A stretch of DNA of 64,000 nt from Oleiphilus messinensis (GCF_002162375.1 NZ_CP021425.1:6017276-6081275); one strand, 5' to 3'; positions 52,188 to 61,667 are shown, counted from the first letter of the stretch. Notes: generated from the sequence alone by a model not told the origin. Translations and numbers: made by a program.

Positions 52188-54020
52188 ATGACACACAAGC
52201 AACCACTCATCCCCGTGCACTTCAAGAAACGCTCATTTCTGGTAGCGCTCGCGCTCAGCCTGCCACTACAAGGTCTATCACTTCAGGCTAACGCCAGTGC
52301 CGTAGTTGGCCCGGATAATATGAACTTCTATTCCCCTCCTGCCATGTCTTCGGGAGATCATGGTGATCTAATCTGGTACCGGGAAGCCAATATCACTCTC
52401 AATGCCCAGTCTCCTGCAGTAAAGGCGTGGGATGTACTCTATCATTCCACTGATGCGATAGGGCAACCCAATGTTGTATCAGGGACAATAATCGTGCCGG
52501 ATACCTCATGGACAGGCTCCGGATCACGCCCGATGATCACCTACGGCGTCGCCACCCATGGCTTGGCCCAAGGTTGTGCCCCCTCTCTACAACTAGCTGC
52601 GGGTACCGAGTATGAAGAAGCCAACCTCAATGCAGCCTTACAACGGGGCTACGCAGTATTGGTGAGCGACAATCCCGGTTACACGAACGATAGTGGGGTA
52701 ACACCTTACATGGTCGGAAAAGCCCAGGCACATGCGGCGCTGGATATTGTCACCGCCGCAGGAGAAATACCTGGTGCAATTGATCCAAACGCGAAACTGG
52801 GTATCTGGGGTTACTCTCAGGGTGGCCAGACCGCAGCCTGGGCCGGAGAGTTGCAGCCGTCCTATGCACCACAACTGAATCTGGTAGGTGTAGCCTCGGG
52901 CGGAACACCAGCAGACTTACTTGACACTGCATTCTATTTGAATGGTAGCACCGGCTCATCGTTTTTTCTCGGTGCCATTATCGGCCTGAGCACCCAGTAT
53001 CCTGCGGAAATTCCAATTGAAGATGAAATCAATGCTGCCGGCTCTGCAGCCCTGGCCACAGCAAAAAATCAGTGTATTTTTGAGTCACTATTTGAGTTTA
53101 TGAATGACGATATTGACCAGTACACGTTGGGTAATCGGGGGCTGGATGAGTTGCTGACTGAATTGCCCGAAGCGGCGGCTGTCGTCGAAGAGCAATCCAT
53201 GGCCCAAGAAAAAATGAAGGCGCCACTTTATCTTTACCACGGTCAAGCTGATGAATTTATTCCGCTGGATCAAAACTATGACCTCAAACGTCAATACTGT
53301 CGTTTGGGTTCAAATGTCACCTTTGATTTATACCCAAGCGAGCACGTAGTAACCCAGTTTCAAGCGGCTCCATTTGTGTTGGACTGGCTCGACAATCGTA
53401 TGAAAGGGTATCCGACACTGGGCTCTTGTATAACCTTCAAACCCCGGCCTCAATCCACCGCAAACCCCGGCGGCGGTAATTTTATCGTGAGCCTGGACGA
53501 GTGGCCGTTGACTGCTTCCATGCATCTCAAATCTCTGGATCAAACCGTTAACCTCCCGAAAAAATCCACGTTCAGTGCCGACACCGATATGACTGCACAG
53601 ACGCTGGATGGCACCATGACGGTTCCTGATTTTTCCACCAAACTCAATATTGTACTGCCACTGGATGTGAAACTTTCGGTTAAACCCGCTCAGGCTACGA
53701 ACGGGACAGTACAACTGGATAATAACGGTATCTTAAGTATTAGTGGCAATGCCTATGCTGACATTACCGTTAAATCTGCCGGTATTTCCTTCTTCCAGAT
53801 CCCGTTTGGCTGTCAAACTGAATCCGCAGTTGCATTCCCGCTCGAGTTCACCGGCCCGGTCTCCTCACTGGGTGATGGGCAATTGACCTTCACGGGCACA
53901 ACCAGCTTTCCGGCGATGAAGAACTGTGGTCTGTTCAACGGCTTGTTCACCACCTTGATGTCAGGCCCGGGACAACAATACAGCTTCAACGTTGCGCCCC
54001 CCGAACCAAAGCGTAACTAA
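52188..54020 (+). CDS. Secretory lipase/esterase (LIP family)
   Basis: A 610-aa exported alpha/beta hydrolase of the secretory-lipase family. Signal peptide ~1-37 (VALALSLPLQGLSLQANA). The catalytic Ser is in GYSQGG (Ser210), with Asp355 in GQADEFIPLD and His386 in PSEHVVTQ. Residues ~440-610 are a beta-rich extra domain. AAAGGAG precedes the ATG. It hydrolyses lipid esters outside the cell. The divergent AraC gene and the following alpha/beta hydrolase, DsbA-like and fatty-acid genes fit a lipid-use locus. A true terminator follows. Confidence 0.85.
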   Translation: MTHKQPLIPVHFKKRSFLVALALSLPLQGLSLQANASAVVGPDNMNFYSPPAMSSGDHGDLIWYREANITLNAQSPAVKAWDVLYHSTDAIGQPNVVSGTIIVPDTSWTGSGSRPMITYGVATHGLAQGCAPSLQLAAGTEYEEANLNAALQRGYAVLVSDNPGYTNDSGVTPYMVGKAQAHAALDIVTAAGEIPGAIDPNAKLGIWGYSQGGQTAAWAGELQPSYAPQLNLVGVASGGTPADLLDTAFYLNGSTGSSFFLGAIIGLSTQYPAEIPIEDEINAAGSAALATAKNQCIFESLFEFMNDDIDQYTLGNRGLDELLTELPEAAAVVEEQSMAQEKMKAPLYLYHGQADEFIPLDQNYDLKRQYCRLGSNVTFDLYPSEHVVTQFQAAPFVLDWLDNRMKGYPTLGSCITFKPRPQSTANPGGGNFIVSLDEWPLTASMHLKSLDQTVNLPKKSTFSADTDMTAQTLDGTMTVPDFSTKLNIVLPLDVKLSVKPAQATNGTVQLDNNGILSISGNAYADITVKSAGISFFQIPFGCQTESAVAFPLEFTGPVSSLGDGQLTFTGTTSFPAMKNCGLFNGLFTTLMSGPGQQYSFNVAPPEPKRN

Positions 54021-54043
54021 CGATAGTCAGCATCAATCGTGCT

Positions 54044-54080
54044 GCTGCCAGCGTGGTGTAAACCGCTGGCAGCGTTTTTT
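54044..54080 (+). terminator. Intrinsic terminator after the lipase gene
   Basis: GCTGCCAGCG (54044-54053) and CGCTGGCAGC (54064-54073) form a 10-bp stem over a 10-nt loop, followed by G and a six-T run. This is a classic rho-independent terminator 24 bp past the stop. Confidence 0.85.
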
Positions 54081-54118
54081 ACCGCAACAAGACGTTTTGT
54101 AGTTAAGGAGATTTGCCC

Positions 54119-54808
54119 ATGTCACACTCTCGAATTCTCAGCCTGACGCAAATAAACACCTTCGGCCGAATAACACTTATGTTTATTGTGACGGTGGTGG
54201 TCGCTTGCGCTATGGTTTGGTTCTCACCCGGACAGATCCGGAATGCGACCCCGGTATACTCACCGGAGATTCAAGTTCATTCGAACAACCCGGTTTCAGC
54301 GGCGAACTCCGCGCCAGCCCCATTGAAGCAGCACAGTCTCGCATCACTCCAGTCACTTTCAGATCAGGAAATACAGGATCTACAACGCAGCGCCAATGAG
54401 GCGGCCATATTACCCGCCGCATTTCAAGCGATCACAACCCCGCTCATTGAACGGCCTGACTTTGTTTCCCCCTTTGAATGGATTGTGTTAACCCAGATCG
54501 CAGATGGCCAGGCTGATTCGGAAACGTATCTGGTGAAACTGGTCAAAAGCCTGAGATTCAATAAGCAATATGATTGGTGGCAACAACAGAAAGAGACCGC
54601 CCCACCAGCCAGAGTGAAACAAGTTGCACAACGTTTATTAACAGACATTCCTGAGCGCATCACCTCGGGCGATTTGGACCAAAGCCGAGCACAACAGTTG
54701 CAATTCGCGATCATCAATGATTTAGTGAGTGACGAGCAACAACGACAGGTGTTATTGACCCATGAAGCGAAACGAATCGGGGTTACGTTTGAGGTTAAGT
54801 CCTACTAG
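54119..54808 (+). CDS. Membrane-anchored hypothetical protein, possible lipase helper
   Basis: A 229-aa protein with one N-terminal membrane helix (ITLMFIVTVVVACAMVWF, residues ~19-36), a Ser/Pro-rich linker (~45-70) and a helical periplasmic part (QEIQDLQRSANEAA to the end). The layout resembles lipase chaperones (Lif), but the RxxFDY motif and the length (>300 aa) are missing, so that name is not used. AAGGAG lies 8 nt before ATG 54119. It follows the lipase terminator, so it has its own promoter. Confidence 0.55.
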   Translation: MSHSRILSLTQINTFGRITLMFIVTVVVACAMVWFSPGQIRNATPVYSPEIQVHSNNPVSAANSAPAPLKQHSLASLQSLSDQEIQDLQRSANEAAILPAAFQAITTPLIERPDFVSPFEWIVLTQIADGQADSETYLVKLVKSLRFNKQYDWWQQQKETAPPARVKQVAQRLLTDIPERITSGDLDQSRAQQLQFAIINDLVSDEQQRQVLLTHEAKRIGVTFEVKSY

Positions 54809-54916
54809 TTTGCGTTTGAGCAATTTGAGTTCAACTGCTTTTTGTTCGATCAAGACCCATCAGTCTGCAACTCAAAGAATGGATTGCCAGACTCGACAGG
54901 CTAAAAGGCCCAGACC

Positions 54917-55732
54917 ATGAAGGAGGTGCTGGACTGGGCCATAAAGTTAGCGGGCATAATTGCACTCGCTTATCTTATCCTGCTGATTTTTGTTTATTTT
55001 TGGCAACGCAAACTACTGTATTACCCTGATTCAGAGCGCGCAGACGCCGCAGAATTACAGCAAGCACAACTGCAAGAATGGCCACCTGACCCGGAACAAC
55101 CTTTTCGGGGTTTGTTGGGTGGGCAGTTAACCTCGCCTAAAGGGACGGTGCTCGTCTTTCACGGGAATGCCGGTGCCGCCTGGCATCGCTTTTATTACAG
55201 CCATGCCCTGGGCAAATTAGGCTACCGGGTAATTCTTGCCGAGTACCCCGGCTATGGCGGACGCCCGGGTTCCCCAAGTGAAAGTACATTGGTTAATGAT
55301 GCCGTCGCCTCTCTGGATCTGGCACTGCAACGGTTTCCGGAACCTGTTTATGTCTGGGGTGAATCCCTCGGCGCGGGTGTCGCGGCCGCACTGGTGCAAC
55401 AACGTCCCGACCACATCAAGGGCACCATTCTGCTCACCCCCTGGGACACCCTGCCGGATCTCGCCAGTCATTACTATCCTTATCTGCCGGTAAAATGGCT
55501 AATCCGTGATCACTACCCCAGTACACTCAATTTACAGGGCTATTCGGGCCGGATTGCCTTGATTATTGCTGCGCAAGACGAGATTATTCCTGTAAACCAC
55601 TCGATGACATTGTTCGATAGCATTTCCACCGAAAAACAATTATGGCAATTTCCGGACGCAGGCCACAACAGCTGGCCGTTTAACGCGGATGAGCCCTGGT
55701 GGTCGGACGTGATGCAATTTGTTTCGGAATAG
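54917..55732 (+). CDS. Alpha/beta hydrolase with N-terminal membrane helix
   Basis: A 271-aa hydrolase. A membrane helix (IIALAYLILLIFVYFWQ, ~12-30) anchors it, and the catalytic domain has VFHGNAGA (oxyanion), Ser in WGESLGAG, Asp in AAQDEII and His in DAGHNSW. It belongs to the BEM46/ABHD-like branch. Substrate likely a lipid or ester, in or at the membrane. The DsbA-like gene starts 8 bp after its stop, so one operon is likely. Confidence 0.82.
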   Translation: MKEVLDWAIKLAGIIALAYLILLIFVYFWQRKLLYYPDSERADAAELQQAQLQEWPPDPEQPFRGLLGGQLTSPKGTVLVFHGNAGAAWHRFYYSHALGKLGYRVILAEYPGYGGRPGSPSESTLVNDAVASLDLALQRFPEPVYVWGESLGAGVAAALVQQRPDHIKGTILLTPWDTLPDLASHYYPYLPVKWLIRDHYPSTLNLQGYSGRIALIIAAQDEIIPVNHSMTLFDSISTEKQLWQFPDAGHNSWPFNADEPWWSDVMQFVSE

Positions 55733-55740
55733 TCCAGCCC

Positions 55741-57048
55741 ATGAAAAAATATATCATGCCTTATGCCGCCAGACTCATTTCCAGCGATGCACTTCTGGCA
55801 TACAAGCGCAGCCTTCGGGAACAAAAACGACGGATCAGATTCAAGCCACACGAACTGGATATTTTTATTCGCGCGGATGATCCCTACAGTTTTTTGCTCA
55901 TTCAGGTGTTAGAGTCTTTTTTAGACCGCTTCAATGTTGTCGCCCACTATCATGTCACGCAACGTTCGCAACCGGATATGTTCCCGGAAGAGGGGCTCTG
56001 GCACGCCTATGCCTGCCACGACGCCTACCACCTGGCCCGGCTTTATGGTTTGAAGTTTCCCCTACGTCAGCACGAACCAGACCACCAACGTATTCGGGCG
56101 GTCACCAAATCACTGGTTGCGCAGGAAACACAAAGCGATTTTGTCCAAATTGCCAACCGACTACTTCATAGCCTTTGGTTTGATCAGCAGCTCAATATCC
56201 AAACCAGTGAGCACACGGATGCTGCCGTTCACGAATTACTCAATCACAACGATGCTTTACTGCAAACCATGGGACACTATCTGGGCGCAATGATCCATTA
56301 TGGCGGAGAATGGTATTGGGGGATTGACCGACTGGATCATCTGGAACAACGTTTGGCTTCACTCGGACTGGGCCAACCTGAAAACAACACATCAATCGAA
56401 TTCGATCGCACCTATCGTCCCTTTTGTTACCAACCCTCGCCAACCGCGCCGCGCTGCAACATTGCCCTGGATTTTTACTGGTCCGCGCGCAGTCCCTATT
56501 CCTATCTCGCGCTAGAACGAACCATTCAACTGGCCCGCCACTATAAAATTACGCTGAACATCAAACCGGTTTTACCAATGGTGATGCGCAATTTACCGGT
56601 GCCAGAGACCAAGAAAATGTATATTTTCCATGACACCAAACGGGAGGCCCGGAAACTGGGCGTAAGTTACGGATTCGTCGCCGATCCACTGGGAAAGGGT
56701 GTGGAGCGTTGTTATGCTCTGTATGAGTATGCCCGAGCGGAAAACAAGGCGGAAGAATACCTCATCAGTTTTGCCCGGGCCGTCAACGCCGAAGGGATAC
56801 ACGCTGACACAGACCGGGGCATGAAACTGATTGTGGAACGCTGTGGACTGGACTGGCAGGTCGCCAAAGCGCATTTGCACAATACCGATTGGCAGACCTG
56901 GGCGGAAGCAAACCTGAACGAAATGTTAAGCCTGGGCTGTTGGGGCGTACCCAGTTTCCGGTTTGGTTCCGATTATTTCTGGGGACAGGATCGGCTGGTA
57001 CTGGTGGAACGCGCAATGATTGCGGCATTGGAAAAGCCCCAACAATAG
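55741..57048 (+). CDS. Two-domain DsbA/GST-kappa-like thioredoxin-fold protein
   Basis: A 435-aa protein with two DsbA-like halves: the first from ELDIFIRADDPYSFLLIQVL (~36 on), the second from ALDFYWSARSPYSYLALERT (~240 on). The second half is the 2-hydroxychromene-2-carboxylate isomerase/GST-kappa type, with the GVPSFRFGSDYFWGQDRL end. A CxxC motif is not seen, as in this subgroup. ATG 55741 lies 8 bp after the hydrolase stop. Substrate unknown; GSH-linked isomerase is a guess. Confidence 0.75.
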   Translation: MKKYIMPYAARLISSDALLAYKRSLREQKRRIRFKPHELDIFIRADDPYSFLLIQVLESFLDRFNVVAHYHVTQRSQPDMFPEEGLWHAYACHDAYHLARLYGLKFPLRQHEPDHQRIRAVTKSLVAQETQSDFVQIANRLLHSLWFDQQLNIQTSEHTDAAVHELLNHNDALLQTMGHYLGAMIHYGGEWYWGIDRLDHLEQRLASLGLGQPENNTSIEFDRTYRPFCYQPSPTAPRCNIALDFYWSARSPYSYLALERTIQLARHYKITLNIKPVLPMVMRNLPVPETKKMYIFHDTKREARKLGVSYGFVADPLGKGVERCYALYEYARAENKAEEYLISFARAVNAEGIHADTDRGMKLIVERCGLDWQVAKAHLHNTDWQTWAEANLNEMLSLGCWGVPSFRFGSDYFWGQDRLVLVERAMIAALEKPQQ

Positions 57049-57120
57049 CCTCAAGCAACCACTGTAGTCCCAGAACCAAGAACCTTTACAAAACAATAAC
57101 CCAACCAATCGGATAACGCC

Positions 57121-58419
57121 ATGACTGACAAACACCCGCTGACCTCCCCTAAAGCCATACAAACTATCCGCAGTGTTGGCATTATCGGTGCCGGAACCAT
57201 GGGACGGGGCATTGCCATGTCCTTCCTGAACGCCGGCTTCCTGGTGCAGCTGATCGACATGAGCCAAGAAACACTGGCTCAGGCTGAATCCGACATCCGG
57301 AAAACCACTGAGCGCCTCGTCAGCAAGGGAAAAATCGCTACAGAAGAAGCGGAAAAGAGACTAAATAATCTGCAAATCCAGACTGAGTACGATAGCCTGA
57401 GTAGCGCCGATCTGGTCATTGAAGCCGTATATGAGAACCTGGAACTCAAGCAACAGATTTTCCGCACGCTGGATGAGGTCACCCATGATACTGCTCTGCT
57501 GGCCAGCAATACCTCCTATTTGGATATCGACGCCATAGCGGCCGTTACCCGACGCCCCGAGCAAGTTCTCGGTCTGCATTTTTTCAGCCCGGCCCATATC
57601 ATGCGACTGCTGGAAATCGTACGCGGCACGCAAACAGCGCCCGAAGTTATCGAAACTGCCCGGCAGCTGGCACTGCAATTGAAAAAAGTGGGCGTCGTTG
57701 CCGGAAATTGTCATGGTTTTATCGGCAACCGGATGTTGGAGCCTTATGTTTTCGAGGCACGGCGTTTACTGCTCGAGGGGGCATTGCCCCAACAAGTGGA
57801 TCACGCGCTGGAAGATTTTGGCATGGCCATGGGCCCTTTCCGTATGTATGACGTCGTCGGTATTGATCTGGAATGGCGGGCCCGGCAAATGGCATCGCAA
57901 CAACCAGACGCGGGGTCTGATGAAGCCTTGAATGTCAGACTCGATGATCGGCTTTGTGAACTGGGCCGCTTTGGCCAGAAGTCAGGACAGGGTTATTATC
58001 ATTATGAAGCCGGTGATCGAACCGCCATCCATGACCCTGCCGTTGATGCATTGGTGCTTGAAATCTCCCGGGATGCCGGTTTCGAACGTCACCCCATACC
58101 CGATCAGACCATCGTTGAGCGCTGTATACTGGCATTAATTAATGAAGGTGCCAAAATACTACAGGAAGGTATTGCCCAGTCCAGTGCCGACATCGATACT
58201 GTTTATCTGAACGGTTACGGCTTCGCCCAGGAACTGGGCGGTCCCATGCAGTATGCAGATCGTCAGGGCCTGGAATGGGTTCTGGATCGTCTACAGCAAT
58301 TCCAGGAAATGCATGGCCCTCGCTGGAAACCGGCCGATCTGATTAAAACTCTGCTCGCATCCGGGCACGCTTTTGCAGACTATCCACCACATTCAAACGA
58401 GCAACCACATTCTGACTAG
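57121..58419 (+). CDS. 3-hydroxyacyl-CoA dehydrogenase (monofunctional, NAD-dependent)
   Basis: A 432-aa enzyme of beta-oxidation. The Rossmann motif IGAGTMGRG lies at ~22-30; the catalytic pair is seen as His in LGLHFFSPAH and Glu in RLLEIVRG, with the Asn/Gly block GFIGNRML after. It has two C-terminal 3HCDH domains (the second with GYGFAQELGGPMQYADRQG) but lacks the enoyl-CoA hydratase half of FadB/FadJ. It oxidises 3-hydroxyacyl-CoA to 3-ketoacyl-CoA in the cytoplasm. An iron alcohol dehydrogenase and thioesterase follow, which fits acyl-chain metabolism. Confidence 0.87.
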   Translation: MTDKHPLTSPKAIQTIRSVGIIGAGTMGRGIAMSFLNAGFLVQLIDMSQETLAQAESDIRKTTERLVSKGKIATEEAEKRLNNLQIQTEYDSLSSADLVIEAVYENLELKQQIFRTLDEVTHDTALLASNTSYLDIDAIAAVTRRPEQVLGLHFFSPAHIMRLLEIVRGTQTAPEVIETARQLALQLKKVGVVAGNCHGFIGNRMLEPYVFEARRLLLEGALPQQVDHALEDFGMAMGPFRMYDVVGIDLEWRARQMASQQPDAGSDEALNVRLDDRLCELGRFGQKSGQGYYHYEAGDRTAIHDPAVDALVLEISRDAGFERHPIPDQTIVERCILALINEGAKILQEGIAQSSADIDTVYLNGYGFAQELGGPMQYADRQGLEWVLDRLQQFQEMHGPRWKPADLIKTLLASGHAFADYPPHSNEQPHSD

Positions 58420-58487
58420 CAACCGCTTTCTGCTTGACCGCGAGACGCTGAACAGATAACCGATGCACCGTAACAGGAATCCCTGAT

Positions 58488-59651
58488 ATGACACCGTTTC
58501 AATTCAATACCACGAAAAGCCTGATCAGTGAGGCGGGTGCAGCTGACAATCTGGCCGAGATATGCCAGCCCTACGCGCCCAAAAATATTCTGATCGTGAC
58601 TGATCCCGGTATTCTAAAAGCCGGTTTGCTGGAGTCCGTGCTGCCCCCGCTTCAAGCTCGCTACGGCGAAATACAGGTTTTTTCCGACGTCGAAGCAGAT
58701 CCTGCTGAGCGCACGGTAAACAATGCCATCGAGCTTGCCCGATCGACCGGGGTTGATCTGGTTATCGGGTTCGGTGGCGGCAGCTCAATGGATGTCGCCA
58801 AGCTCGTCGCGTTAATCGCCTCCCCCAAGTGTACACAATCACTCTCCGATACTTATGGCGTGAATCAGGCTGCAGGTGAACGCCTGCCACTGATACAGGT
58901 CCCCACAACGGCGGGAACCGGATCAGAAGTGACGCCGATTGCGATTGTGACCACTGGCGAAACCACGAAATCCGGCATCGTTTCCCCGATTCTGTTTCCG
59001 GATGTCGCGGTACTGGATGCCAAACTCACCACCGGGCTTCCCGCCGCTGTGACTGCAGCTACGGGAATCGATGCAATGGTGCACGCCATTGAGGCCTACA
59101 CCAGCAAGATTCGCAAGAACCCAATATCGGACATGTTCGCCCGGGAAGCACTCCATTTACTCGCGCGCAATATCGAGCAGGCTGTTCATCAGGGCCAAAA
59201 TCTGGAAGCCCGTAGCGGCATGCTGCTCGGCGCGAATCTTGCGGGACAGGCTTTTGCCAACGCCCCCGTTGCCGCAGTGCATGCCCTGGCTTATCCACTG
59301 GGCGGTCACTTCCATATCCCCCACGGACTTAGCAACTCACTGGTGCTCCCTCAGGTGATGCGCTTCAATATGAGTGCCGCTCAGGCGCACTACGCCGAAT
59401 TAGCGCCCATTATCATGGGTGAGGATTACCTGCCGGGAGAACATGCTCAGATCTGTGAACAACTGGTTCAATGGCTCGAAAATCTGATCATCAAAGTGAC
59501 GTTGCCCAATCGTCTGCGTGACTGCGGCGTCCCCGAAAGCATGCTGCCCCAGTTGGCCGCCGATGCCATGTTGCAACAGCGCTTGCTGGTCAACAACCCC
59601 AGAACCATGACAGAAGCGGACGCCTTGGCCATCTATCAAGCAGCATACTAG
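58488..59651 (+). CDS. Iron-containing alcohol dehydrogenase
   Basis: A 387-aa group III alcohol dehydrogenase, distinct from the YqhD gene at 8 kb. Nucleotide loop GFGGGSSMDVAKLVALIA; metal ligands in GIDAMVHAIEAYTS (Asp, His) and VAAVHALAYPLGGHFHIPHG (two His). AGGA lies 9 nt upstream. It oxidises alcohols with NAD+ or reduces aldehydes. The fadB-like dehydrogenase precedes it by 68 bp and the thioesterase follows after a 121-bp gap with tandem repeats. A short intergenic CTAG-linked repeat (58402-58435) lies just before. Confidence 0.87.
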   Translation: MTPFQFNTTKSLISEAGAADNLAEICQPYAPKNILIVTDPGILKAGLLESVLPPLQARYGEIQVFSDVEADPAERTVNNAIELARSTGVDLVIGFGGGSSMDVAKLVALIASPKCTQSLSDTYGVNQAAGERLPLIQVPTTAGTGSEVTPIAIVTTGETTKSGIVSPILFPDVAVLDAKLTTGLPAAVTAATGIDAMVHAIEAYTSKIRKNPISDMFAREALHLLARNIEQAVHQGQNLEARSGMLLGANLAGQAFANAPVAAVHALAYPLGGHFHIPHGLSNSLVLPQVMRFNMSAAQAHYAELAPIIMGEDYLPGEHAQICEQLVQWLENLIIKVTLPNRLRDCGVPESMLPQLAADAMLQQRLLVNNPRTMTEADALAIYQAAY

Positions 59652-59692
59652 AGCGATCAGGCTCAGGGCAGTCGATATTCAGAGCAACTCAT

Positions 59693-59759
59693 TTTCAGAA
59701 CAATTAGTTTTCTAGAACAATTAATTTTTTAGAACTATTAATTTTCTAGAACAACCAGG
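59693..59759. repeat. 17-bp AT-rich tandem repeat, four copies
   Basis: TTTTCAGAACAATTAG, TTTTCTAGAACAATTAA, TTTTTTAGAACTATTAA and TTTTCTAGAACAACCAG follow one another (59693-59759), and a poorer copy may precede at 59678. The last contains the TTCTAGAA palindrome found in two units. The array ends 13 bp before the thioesterase start, in its 5' UTR or promoter. Confidence 0.75.
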
Positions 59760-59772
59760 AGCACTATTCATT

Positions 59773-60204
59773 ATGGCCGAATCGATGCCTGCAAATCGTG
59801 ACGCATTTAAAGTGTTTTACCCAATCACCACCCGCTGGATGGACAATGACATCTATGGCCATGTCAACAATGTCACTTACTATTCCTACTTCGACTCGGC
59901 GGTCAACCGGTATCTGATCGAGGAAGGCGGTCTGGATATTCAAAACGCACCCATCGTCGGCTACGTGGTGAATTCCAGCTGCCAGTATCGCGCGCCCATC
60001 GCCTATCCGGACCAGATTGAAGTCGGTATCCGGGTCAATAAATTAGGGAACAGCTCCGTGACCTACGGGGTTGCGATTTTCAAAATGGATGAAATTGAGG
60101 CCTGTGCCTATGGCGATTTTGTGCATGTATTTGTTGATCGGGCGGAAAACCGCGCCGTGCCCATCCCGGGCCGGATCAGAGAGGCCCTGACACAATTGCA
60201 ATAA
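59773..60204 (+). CDS. Acyl-CoA thioesterase, hot-dog (4HBT) family
   Basis: A 143-aa hot-dog thioesterase. The catalytic block is FYPITTRWMDNDIYGHVNNV (residues 15-34) with a DxD pair and GHVNN. It hydrolyses acyl-CoA thioesters in the cytoplasm. AGGAG is 12 nt upstream, a long but usable spacing, just past the 17-bp tandem array. Neighbouring 3-hydroxyacyl-CoA and alcohol dehydrogenases fit one lipid pathway. Confidence 0.85.
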   Translation: MAESMPANRDAFKVFYPITTRWMDNDIYGHVNNVTYYSYFDSAVNRYLIEEGGLDIQNAPIVGYVVNSSCQYRAPIAYPDQIEVGIRVNKLGNSSVTYGVAIFKMDEIEACAYGDFVHVFVDRAENRAVPIPGRIREALTQLQ

Positions 60205-60244
60205 ATCGAACAACCAGCGTACCAATAGAAACGAATATTGCTGT

Positions 60245-60721
60245 TCAGCCGGCTTTGCGTGCGCTTACTTTGGCATCAACAATTCTTTTCACATGTAACT
60301 CATCCACAGTCACTTGCTGTTCTGAAAGCAAACCACTGCAACTCACCCGGATGAACTCGATCGGCCCCGTGATATCGATATCGACCTCGCCTGCCAGCAT
60401 GAGAAATTCGCTCGCAGGCGCTTCCTCAACAATAACACCAAATGCGCCTTTTTTGTCTTTATAGGAAATCACCAGAGACAACGAATTCTCGGCGGGGTTC
60501 ATGATGTGGAGCCATGCGGCAACATTAAACTTTAACTGCTGGCTAAAGTTATCTTGTGTTTTGGTGCTCCGTGAGGTGGCTCCCCTGAGCAACTTGAAAA
60601 ACGTGGAGCGTTTTTGCTCATCATTGGCATCTTCGCAGCGGGGACTATTTGTATATTCAGATCGGGGCACTTCGGTCAAATCAAAGAGTTTTAGAAATCG
60701 TGCCGGTACTTTCTGCTGCAT
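60245..60721 (-). CDS. Hypothetical protein (158 aa)
   Basis: No family recognised. ATG 60721 was chosen because GGAGGGGGAG lies directly upstream; ATG 60766 (adding 15 residues) is possible, and the full open frame to 60934 would overlap the divergent epoxide-hydrolase-like gene. It is mixed alpha/beta without signal peptide: LKLFDLTEVPRSEYTN, GATSRSTKTQDNFSQQ, then KFNVAAWLHIMN. The C-terminus is basic (RIVDAKVSARKAG). Confidence 0.55.
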   Translation of the reverse strand: MQQKVPARFLKLFDLTEVPRSEYTNSPRCEDANDEQKRSTFFKLLRGATSRSTKTQDNFSQQLKFNVAAWLHIMNPAENSLSLVISYKDKKGAFGVIVEEAPASEFLMLAGEVDIDITGPIEFIRVSCSGLLSEQQVTVDELHVKRIVDAKVSARKAG

Positions 60722-60920
60722 TACTCCCCCTCCAAAAAGGCCATCCAATTCACTATATTTTCTCATTGTTGACCAGTGCGTCACCAAAGTACATGACCCG
60801 ACTAGATGGTTTTCTTCTAACCTCGTTTTGCTCAAAACGGAATCGAATATTAGCCCCCAGCCATTGCATCCAATGGCCAGAGGCTGCAGACTATGGCCTC
60901 CAAATTGAGGGAACACAACA

Positions 60921-61373
60921 ATGGCTACCATCAAAACACCCGATAACTTTCCAGAAAAAGTCGTTTCCGACTTTCTCCATGCCCTTGAAATTCAGGACTA
61001 CGAAACCGCAGAGCGCCTGCTGCATCCGGATATTCGTTATACCAATGTCTCGCTGCCGACAATCAAAGGCGATAAGCGCGTTGGCAGGCTGATACGACTG
61101 GCATTGCGTCGTGGTACCGGCTTTGCCGTGCAAATCCACGAAATGGCCAGTAATGGCAATGTGGTGCTCACTGAGCGGACAGATATACTGAAAGTCGGCC
61201 CCCTGCACGTAGGGTTTTGGGTGTGCGGTCGCTTTCAGGTGCAAAACGGACAGATTATTGTATGGCGGGACTATTTTGACTGGATGAGCATCAGCAAAGG
61301 CACGTTGAAAGGTCTGGCAGGTACACTCATTCCCGGACTCAGACCTAAATTGCCCGTTGAGCTCAACTCCTAA
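60921..61373 (+). CDS. Limonene-1,2-epoxide-hydrolase-family (SnoaL-like) protein
   Basis: A 150-aa NTF2-like protein of the limonene-epoxide-hydrolase group. Its end RTDIL, then WRDYFDWMSI carries the Asp-Arg-Asp set of that enzyme. GAGGGA lies 8 nt upstream. It may hydrolyse an epoxide, from terpenes or fatty acids, or be a related SnoaL/delta-isomerase fold. Its stop overlaps the convergent YjfB-like gene by 3 bp. Confidence 0.78.
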   Translation: MATIKTPDNFPEKVVSDFLHALEIQDYETAERLLHPDIRYTNVSLPTIKGDKRVGRLIRLALRRGTGFAVQIHEMASNGNVVLTERTDILKVGPLHVGFWVCGRFQVQNGQIIVWRDYFDWMSISKGTLKGLAGTLIPGLRPKLPVELNS

Positions 61374-61591
61374 ACGACAACGTTGATATTCTGGCCCAGA
61401 TTAGAAGGCAACGGCGGTGCCGAGCTGACTGCTGCACTTGATCCCACTTGCGGTAAAGCCTCCAACAGCGCCAATGCGTTACTGGCCTGCTGGTCGATTG
61501 CTTTTTTCAACACCGCCAACTCAGCCGTTTGCTGTTGGCGGGTCTGAGCCATATGGGTTGCCAGGCTGGTCAGGTTTCCGGTTAAGTCCAT
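61370..61591 (-). CDS. YjfB-family putative motility protein
   Basis: A 73-aa protein with the YjfB pattern (AELAVLKKAIDQQASNALAL, then LLEALP), a small family found near motility genes, role unclear. ATG 61591 has AGGAG 6 nt upstream; the open frame up to 61630 was trimmed. The tail is Pro/Ser-rich. No flagellar gene is near. Confidence 0.7.
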   Translation of the reverse strand: MDLTGNLTSLATHMAQTRQQQTAELAVLKKAIDQQASNALALLEALPQVGSSAAVSSAPPLPSNLGQNINVVV

Positions 61592-61667
61592 GGGCCTCTC
61601 CTGTGTCGGTTCCCTCCAGCATACGCGCATCTCGTTTTACGCGCAATTCAGCCGTGTTGGCAGACGG

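Noticed and set aside
54119-54808. Lipase chaperone (Lif)
   Set aside because: Topology is similar but the RxxFDY motif is missing and the protein is too short.
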